DNA of 64,000 nucleotides. It comes from UBA5066 sp048500275 (GTDB taxonomy: Bacteria; Acidobacteriota; Thermoanaerobaculia; UBA5066). The translations under genes were made by a program, and so were the position numbers. Below the pieces are notes generated by a model, which was not told the DNA's origin, made no database searches, and saw only the letters and a program-made list of their open reading frames with translations. The first letter of the stretch is position 1; every line of letters begins with the position of its first letter. The stretch is taken from the NCBI GenBank assembly GCA_048500275.1, contig JASNYI010000003.1, forward strand, positions 930,001 through 994,000, read 5' to 3'. Below are positions 59,214 through 64,000 of the stretch, piece after piece.

Positions 59214-60257
59214 TCACGCGATCGCGGCCATCGTCCGGGCGACGATCTCGCCCGCTTCCAGAACGTCCGCGTCGTCCAGGTCGAGGTGGGTGACGAAGCG
59301 GATCTTCCAGGGCGACTCGGCGAGGCAGAGCGCCCCCGCCTCGGAGAAAAGCGTCGCGACCTCGGCGGCGCGCCGGCCCGAGGGGCGGGTGGAGACGAAG
59401 ACCATGTTCGTCTCCACCGTCCGGAGGTCGACCGAGAGGCCCGGTACCGTCGCGAGCCGCTCGGCGAGGGCGTGGGCGCGGCGGTGGTCCTCGGCGAGGC
59501 GCGAGACGTTGTTCTTCAGGGCGAAGAGCCCCCCCGCGGCGAGGATTCCGGCCTGCCGCATTCCGCCGCCGAGCAGCTTGCGTGCCCGGCGCGCCCGCTT
59601 CACGAAGTCGGCCGGGCCGACGAGGACCGACCCGACGGGCGCGCCGAGCCCCTTCGAGAGACAGACGCTGACCGAGTCGAACGGCGCGGCGATCTCCGCG
59701 AGGGAGCAGACGCTCGCGACCGCGGCGTTCGCGACCCGCGCCCCGTCGAGGTGGAGGGCGAGGCCGTGGCGGTCGCAGAAGAGACGTACGGCCAGGACGC
59801 CCCGCGGGTCGAGGACTCGACCTCCGCAGTGGTTGTGGGTGTTCTCGAGCGAGACGACCCGCGTCCGCGCGTTGTGCGGGTCCTCCCCCGAGTGGACGAA
59901 CTCCTCCATCCTCTCCGGGTCGAGCATCCCGTCCTCCGAGGAGAAGGACCGGGTCTGCAGCGAGCCCAGCACCGCCGCCCCCGCCTGCTCGTAGAGGAGG
60001 ATGTGCGAGCGCTCGTGGAGGAAGACCTCGTCACCCCGCTCGGTCCACGCGAGGAGCGCCGCCTGGTTCGACATCGTCCCGGACGGGAGGAAGAGCCCCG
60101 CGGCCTTTCCGAAGAGCCCCGCCGCGGTCTCCTCGAGCTCGTTCACCGTCGGGTCGTCGCCGAAGACGTCGTCCCCGACCACCGCCTCCGCCATCGCCAC
60201 CCGCATCTCGGGCGACGGCCTCGTCACCGTGTCGCTCCTGAGGTCGATCGCGCGCAT
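59214..60257 (-). CDS. Low-specificity L-threonine aldolase
   Basis: 347 residues. PLP enzyme cleaving L-threonine (and allo-threonine) to glycine and acetaldehyde. The N-terminal IDLRSDTVTRPSPEMR and GDDVFGDDPTVNELE, and the PLP-lysine segment SVCLSKGLGAPVGSVL, are diagnostic. LHLDGARVANAAVA carries the cofactor Asp. ATG 60257 is supported by a strong GGAGGAG about 6 nt upstream. The MFS gene follows after 19 bp. Confidence 0.94.
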   Translation of the reverse strand: MRAIDLRSDTVTRPSPEMRVAMAEAVVGDDVFGDDPTVNELEETAAGLFGKAAGLFLPSGTMSNQAALLAWTERGDEVFLHERSHILLYEQAGAAVLGSLQTRSFSSEDGMLDPERMEEFVHSGEDPHNARTRVVSLENTHNHCGGRVLDPRGVLAVRLFCDRHGLALHLDGARVANAAVASVCSLAEIAAPFDSVSVCLSKGLGAPVGSVLVGPADFVKRARRARKLLGGGMRQAGILAAGGLFALKNNVSRLAEDHRRAHALAERLATVPGLSVDLRTVETNMVFVSTRPSGRRAAEVATLFSEAGALCLAESPWKIRFVTHLDLDDADVLEAGEIVARTMAAIA

Positions 60258-60307
60258 GGCCTGCTCCTCCGGGAGGAACGGTAGCACCGGTGCGCGGGGA
60301 CGGCGGG

Positions 60308-61108
60308 TCACTCCGTCGCCGGCATCGGCAGGAGCGTGATGACCGAGAAGTGGGCCCTCTGGTCGTCGTGGAGGACGGCGAACCGGCCGACGTGCGGGAT
60401 GTCCATCGGCGGCACCGTCGCGCCCCCTCCCAGCTCCGCAGCTTTCGCCGCGGCGGCGTCGCAGTCGCGGACCTGGAAGTAGGGCATGAGGTGCCCCGGC
60501 ACGTCGCCCCACCACTTCCCCTTCATCGGCAGGATCCCGCCGATGGGCTGCCCGTCGCGGTAGATCTCGAGGTAGCCGGCCGGGCCGCCCCCCTCGGAGG
60601 GCTTCACCGTCCAGCCGAAGAGGCCGCAGTAGAACCTCTCGGCCTCCTTCTCGTCGGGCGTCACGATCTCGGTCCAGCAGAGGGTGGCGTCCTCGCCCAC
60701 GAGCCGCGCGCCGAGGTGCCCCCGCGCTTCCCACAGGGCGAAAACGAGGCCGGCCGGGTCGCGGACGACGGCCATCCGGCCGATTCCCATGACGTCGAAG
60801 GGGCCGAAGAGGACGGCCCCTCCCAGCTCCGCCGCCCTCGTGGCGGACGCGTCGGCCGAGCCGGTGGAGATGTACGAGAGGAAGTACGACGGGATCCCCT
60901 CTCCTTTCTCCTTCTCGCTCAGCGTGCGGAGGGCGGCGACGTCCTTCCCGCGCAGCTGGAGGAACGTGTAGGTCCCGCCGGACGAGGGGGCGTCGACGGG
61001 AGTCCAGCCGAAGAGGCCGGAGTAGAACGCCTTCGCCTTCGCGGAGTCGGGGGTCGCCAGCTCGGGCCAGCAGAAAGAACCGGGCAGCAGCTCCGTGCGC
61101 TCGGACAT
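60308..61108 (-). CDS. Tandem VOC (glyoxalase-fold) protein
   Basis: 266 residues with two vicinal-oxygen-chelate domains: FCWPELATPDSAKAKAFYSG starts the first (1 to about 125), and LCWTEIVTPDEKEAERFYCG the second (about 140-260). This tandem arrangement resembles CFP32-like glyoxalase or bleomycin-resistance relatives. Metal ligands are incomplete or uncertain, so enzyme activity is not implied. TAGGAT (61136-61141) lies about 27 nt upstream, with AAGGAGG before the ATG, making this a leadered gene. It is divergent from adenine deaminase. Confidence 0.88.
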   Translation of the reverse strand: MSERTELLPGSFCWPELATPDSAKAKAFYSGLFGWTPVDAPSSGGTYTFLQLRGKDVAALRTLSEKEKGEGIPSYFLSYISTGSADASATRAAELGGAVLFGPFDVMGIGRMAVVRDPAGLVFALWEARGHLGARLVGEDATLCWTEIVTPDEKEAERFYCGLFGWTVKPSEGGGPAGYLEIYRDGQPIGGILPMKGKWWGDVPGHLMPYFQVRDCDAAAAKAAELGGGATVPPMDIPHVGRFAVLHDDQRAHFSVITLLPMPATE

Positions 61109-61239
61109 GGGGAATCCTCCTTCCGGTGTGCGCCGATCCTATGCGAATCGCCGCCCCGGGGCTCCGGCTCCTTTCGCAGGTCGGCGCCGGATTTCGCCTC
61201 CCGCCCCTTCCCGGTCTACGCTTCCGCCCGGAGGCTCCC

Positions 61240-62976
61240 ATGGCCGCTCAGAAGCTCCCCCTCTCCGCGTTCGTCGACGCCGCCCGGGGCACCGCCCCCG
61301 CCGACCTCGTCTTCAAGAACGCGCGCGTCGTCAACGTCCTGACGGGAGAGATCCACGAGGAGACCGTCGGCGTCGCGGGAGACCGGATCCTCGGCTTCGG
61401 CCCCTATCGCGCGGCCCGCCCCGAGGACGAGATCGACCTCGCGGGGGGCTTCCTCGCCCCCGCCTTCTGGGACGCACACATCCACATCGAGTCGACGATG
61501 ACGACCCCTCCCGTCTTCGCGCGCCTCGCCGCCGCGCACGGCACGGCCGCGGTCGTCACCGACCCGCACGAGATCGCGAACGTGCGCGGCGCCGAGGGGC
61601 TCGAGGCCTTCCTCGCCTCCGCCGCCGGCCTCCCCGTCGAGATCCACGTCATGCTCCCGTCGTGCGTACCGGCGACGCACCTCGAGACCGCCGGCGCCAC
61701 GCTCGGCGCCGACGACCTCGCCGCCTTCTACGGGCGGGAGAACGTCCTCGGCCTCGCCGAGATGATGAACGTCCCCGGCTTCCTCTTCGGCGACCCCGGC
61801 GTCCGCGCCAAGGTCGAGGACGCCGCCTCCCGCGGGCTCCCCATCGACGGCCACTCGCCGCTCCTCACCGGCCTCGACCTCAACGCCTACGTCGGCGCCG
61901 GCATCCGCACCGACCACGAGTGCCTCGGCCGCGACGAGGCGACCGAGAAGGTGCGGCGCGGCATGTCGATCTGGATCCGCGAGGGGACCGCCGCCAAGGA
62001 CCTCGACGACCTCCTCCCGCTCGTCACCGCGAAGAACTCCGAGCGCTTCGCCTTCGCGACGGACGACCGCCACCCGTGGGACCTCCTCGCCCACGGCCAC
62101 GTCGACCACCACGTCCGCCGGGCCATCGCGCTCGGCCTCGACCCGGTCCTCGCGTTCCGGCTCGCGTCGTGGTCGTGCGCGCGGCACTACGGCTTCCGCG
62201 ACCGCGGGGCGATCGCCCCCGGCTTCCGCGCCGACCTCGTCACCTTCGCAGCCCTCGAGGACGTCCGCCCCGACCTCGTCGTCCTCGGCGGCCGGCGCGT
62301 CGCCGAGGGAGGAAAGCTCCTCGTCGATGTCCCCTCGCGCGGCATCTCCGAGGGCCCCTCGTTCCGGCTCGACGGCTTCGACGCCACGCGCCTCCGGCTC
62401 GCGGCCGCGGCCGGCGCGCGCGTCCGCGTCATCGAGGTCCACCCCGGCTCGCTCGCCACCGGCTCGTCCACGGCCGAGGCCCTCGTCGTCGACGGCGCCG
62501 CCGCCGCCGACCCGTCTCGCGACCTCGCCAAGCTCGCCGTCGTCGAGAGGCACCGCGGCACGGGCAACGTCGGCGTCTCCTTCGCGCGCGGCTTCGGCCT
62601 CGCCCGCGGCGCCATCGCCTCCTCCGTCGCCCACGACTCGCACAACGTCGTCGTCTGCGGCTGCGACGACGCCTCGATGGAGACCGCCGTCCGCCGCGCG
62701 GCCGAGATCGGCGGCGGCATCGTCGTCGCGAACGGCGCGCAGGTCCTCGCCGAGGTGCCGCTCCCCGTCGCCGGCCTCATGTCGAACTCCGCCATGGAAG
62801 AGGTCGACCTCGCCGAGCGCAAGGCGAACGAAGCGACTCGAGCCCTCGGCACCTCCGTCGACCACCCCTTCATGACCCTCGCGTTCCTCGCGCTCCCCGT
62901 CATCCCCGAGCTGAAGCTGACGGACAGGGGGCTCGTGGACGTCAGAGAGTTCCGCCATGTGTCACCGTTCGCCTGA
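61240..62976 (+). CDS. ade: Adenine deaminase
   Basis: 578 residues. Converts adenine to hypoxanthine in purine salvage. The amidohydrolase metal site is visible as FWDAHIHIEST (His-x-His), TDPHEIANV and PIDGHSPLLTG, with the later FATDDRHPWDLL Asp. The second half contains VGVSFARGFGLARGAIASS, found in bacterial Ade. The ATG has GGAGG about 5 nt upstream. Confidence 0.94.
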   Translation: MAAQKLPLSAFVDAARGTAPADLVFKNARVVNVLTGEIHEETVGVAGDRILGFGPYRAARPEDEIDLAGGFLAPAFWDAHIHIESTMTTPPVFARLAAAHGTAAVVTDPHEIANVRGAEGLEAFLASAAGLPVEIHVMLPSCVPATHLETAGATLGADDLAAFYGRENVLGLAEMMNVPGFLFGDPGVRAKVEDAASRGLPIDGHSPLLTGLDLNAYVGAGIRTDHECLGRDEATEKVRRGMSIWIREGTAAKDLDDLLPLVTAKNSERFAFATDDRHPWDLLAHGHVDHHVRRAIALGLDPVLAFRLASWSCARHYGFRDRGAIAPGFRADLVTFAALEDVRPDLVVLGGRRVAEGGKLLVDVPSRGISEGPSFRLDGFDATRLRLAAAAGARVRVIEVHPGSLATGSSTAEALVVDGAAAADPSRDLAKLAVVERHRGTGNVGVSFARGFGLARGAIASSVAHDSHNVVVCGCDDASMETAVRRAAEIGGGIVVANGAQVLAEVPLPVAGLMSNSAMEEVDLAERKANEATRALGTSVDHPFMTLAFLALPVIPELKLTDRGLVDVREFRHVSPFA

Positions 62977-63166
62977 ATCGAAGTTCGGGAGTCCGGGCGG
63001 CGCGCGAAGTCCAGCCCCCCGGTGAGCCGTCTCGCTGCTGGCGTGACCGCCACCGGCCCCGGCCTCGCTCCTCCTCCGCCCCCTGTGCTATGAAAAGGCA
63101 CAGCCGGGGAACGAGGCAGCACCCCCCGGCCCGAGCCGCGGCCCGGGCCCGGGGAAGGAGGCACCC

Positions 63167-63616
63167 ATGAAGACCCTTCGCTACTCCATCACCATCCAGG
63201 CCCCGCGCGAGGCCGTCTGGGCCGCGATGCTCGGGCCCGACACCTACCGGGCCTGGACCGCGCCATTCTGCGAGGGCTCGTACTACGAGGGGTCGTGGAA
63301 CACGGGCGACCGGATTCGGTTCCTCGGGCCGAACGGGGAGGGGATGTCGTCCGTCATCGCCCAGAGCCGCCCCCCCGAGTTCCTCTCGATCAAGCACCTC
63401 GGGATCGTCAAGGACGGGATCGAGGACACGACGAGCGAGGCGGCCGCCGTCATGGCCCCCGCGTTCGAGAACTACACCTTCGCCCGGGTCGGCGACGCGA
63501 CCGAGGTGACCGTCGAGGTCCAGATGGCCCCCGACTTCGAGGCGTTCATGGACGAGGCCTGGCCGAAGGCGCTCGCGAATCTCAGGTCGATCTGCGAGGA
63601 CGCCGCCCGCTGCTGA
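63167..63616 (+). CDS. SRPBCC/AHSA1-like protein
   Basis: 149 residues of the START/Bet v1-like SRPBCC superfamily: ITIQAPREAVWAAMLGPDTYRAWTA opens the fold, and AGP- or FAR-type strands (EFLSIKHLGIV, TEVTVEVQMAPDF) follow. Such proteins bind hydrophobic ligands or act as Aha1-like cochaperones; the ligand is unknown. The ATG is preceded by AAGGAGG. The upstream 190-bp gap (62977-63166) is GC-rich, with no clear promoter. Confidence 0.85.
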   Translation: MKTLRYSITIQAPREAVWAAMLGPDTYRAWTAPFCEGSYYEGSWNTGDRIRFLGPNGEGMSSVIAQSRPPEFLSIKHLGIVKDGIEDTTSEAAAVMAPAFENYTFARVGDATEVTVEVQMAPDFEAFMDEAWPKALANLRSICEDAARC

Positions 63617-63660
63617 GGCGCCGCCCGGGGCTATCCTCGCGCGGAGGAAGGACCCGTCCC

Positions 63661-64000
63661 ATGCACGTCCTCGACGCCGTCGGAAACACCTCGATCGTCC
63701 GGCTCCGAAAGGTCGTCCCGAAGGGCTCCGCGGACGTCCTCGTCAAGCTCGAGGGGGAGAACCCCACCGGCAGCATGAAGGACCGGATGGCGCTCGCCGT
63801 CCTCTCCCGCGCCGAGGCGGACGGGCGCCTGCGGCCCGGCGGCACGGTCGTCGAGTACACCGGCGGCAGCACGGGGACGTCTCTCGCGTTCGTCTGCGCG
63901 GCGAAGGGCTACCGGATCCGGATCGTCACCTCCGACGCCTTCAGCCGCGAGAAGCGCGACCACATGGCCGCGCTCGGCGCCGAGCTGACGCTCGTCCCGA
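63661..64000 (+). CDS. Cysteine synthase-family PLP enzyme, N-terminal part (3' end outside window)
   Basis: 113 codons are visible, running off the window. DAVGNTSIVRLRKV and NPTGSMKDRMALAVL, with the PLP Lys in GSMKDR, and the phosphate-binding EYTGGSTGTSLAF are typical of the O-acetylserine sulfhydrylase (cysteine synthase)/cystathionine beta-synthase fold. The enzyme could be CysK, CysM or a related PLP enzyme; the part that tells them apart is missing. GGAGGAAGG lies upstream of the ATG. Confidence 0.85.
   Translation, partial: MHVLDAVGNTSIVRLRKVVPKGSADVLVKLEGENPTGSMKDRMALAVLSRAEADGRLRPGGTVVEYTGGSTGTSLAFVCAAKGYRIRIVTSDAFSREKRDHMAALGAELTLVP

Noticed and set aside
63090..63166. Strong terminator or structured RNA in the GC-rich stretch before the SRPBCC gene
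   Set aside because: Short alternating GGCC/CCGG runs give many equally weak pairings, and no clear stem with a U-tract.

Overview
The window is very GC-rich (roughly 70% by eye) and densely coded. It fits a Gram-negative member of the Acidobacteriota. The main clue is the large secreted protein at 45420-48560, which joins a GWxTD-type domain to the VWFA-related domain typical of that phylum. Lipoproteins, an outer-membrane beta-barrel, an EnvC-like murein factor and SPOR/SpoIID domains support a two-membrane envelope. The phylum call is an inference; there is no rRNA or tRNA gene here to confirm it.

Layout. 1-5426: end of an acyl-CoA dehydrogenase, then a converging peptidoglycan operon murG(-HEAT)-mraY-murJ. 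5568-10395: CorA, and an overlapping acyl-CoA dehydrogenase/M16/M16 set. 10461-16791: SpoIID-like lipoprotein, DnaC-like ATPase, sigma-70 factor, HspR-type regulator and dnaK, which look like a heat-shock block. 16840-20517: DUF4388/pseudopilin fusion, TPR membrane protein and DUF1844 protein. 20582-25348: mazG, a DDAH-like amidinohydrolase, an M14 peptidase bracketed by inverted repeats, and a TerB-like protein. 25421-31083: envelope block (YibQ-like deacetylase, pseudo-CtpA, EnvC-like M23, membrane phosphodiesterase). 31327-38743: TPR protein, histidine phosphatase/methyltransferase divergent pair, YceH, a CHAT-alpha/beta-hydrolase fusion and a GDPD. 38766-43371: threonine operon (aspartate kinase, homoserine kinase, threonine synthase) headed by a RAYT transposase that has lost its HUH motif. 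43375-52546: FHA protein, cysteine desulfurase, VWA protein, Maf, two GGDEF proteins, a small Cys-rich protein and a cyclic-nucleotide-binding protein. 52606-64000: YbaK with a leader ORF and hairpin, KefB-type antiporter, beta-barrel, lipoprotein racemase, MFS, threonine aldolase, VOC protein, adenine deaminase, SRPBCC protein and a truncated cysteine synthase.

Two signals run through the whole window. First, at least 13 genes have a TANNNT -10 box ending only 6-10 nt before the start codon, mostly without a Shine-Dalgarno, which points to widespread leaderless transcription. Second, a repeat family (GGGGTCAGGTCTTGATTTTC and a palindromic relative) sits at gene 3' ends and in some cases supplies the stop codon; it may be related to the RAYT gene.

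No tRNA, rRNA, CRISPR array or intact insertion sequence was seen. No gene-free stretch exceeds 300 bases; the longest are 31084-31326 (hairpin, -10 box and RBS) and 62977-63166 (GC-rich, nothing firm except the downstream RBS).
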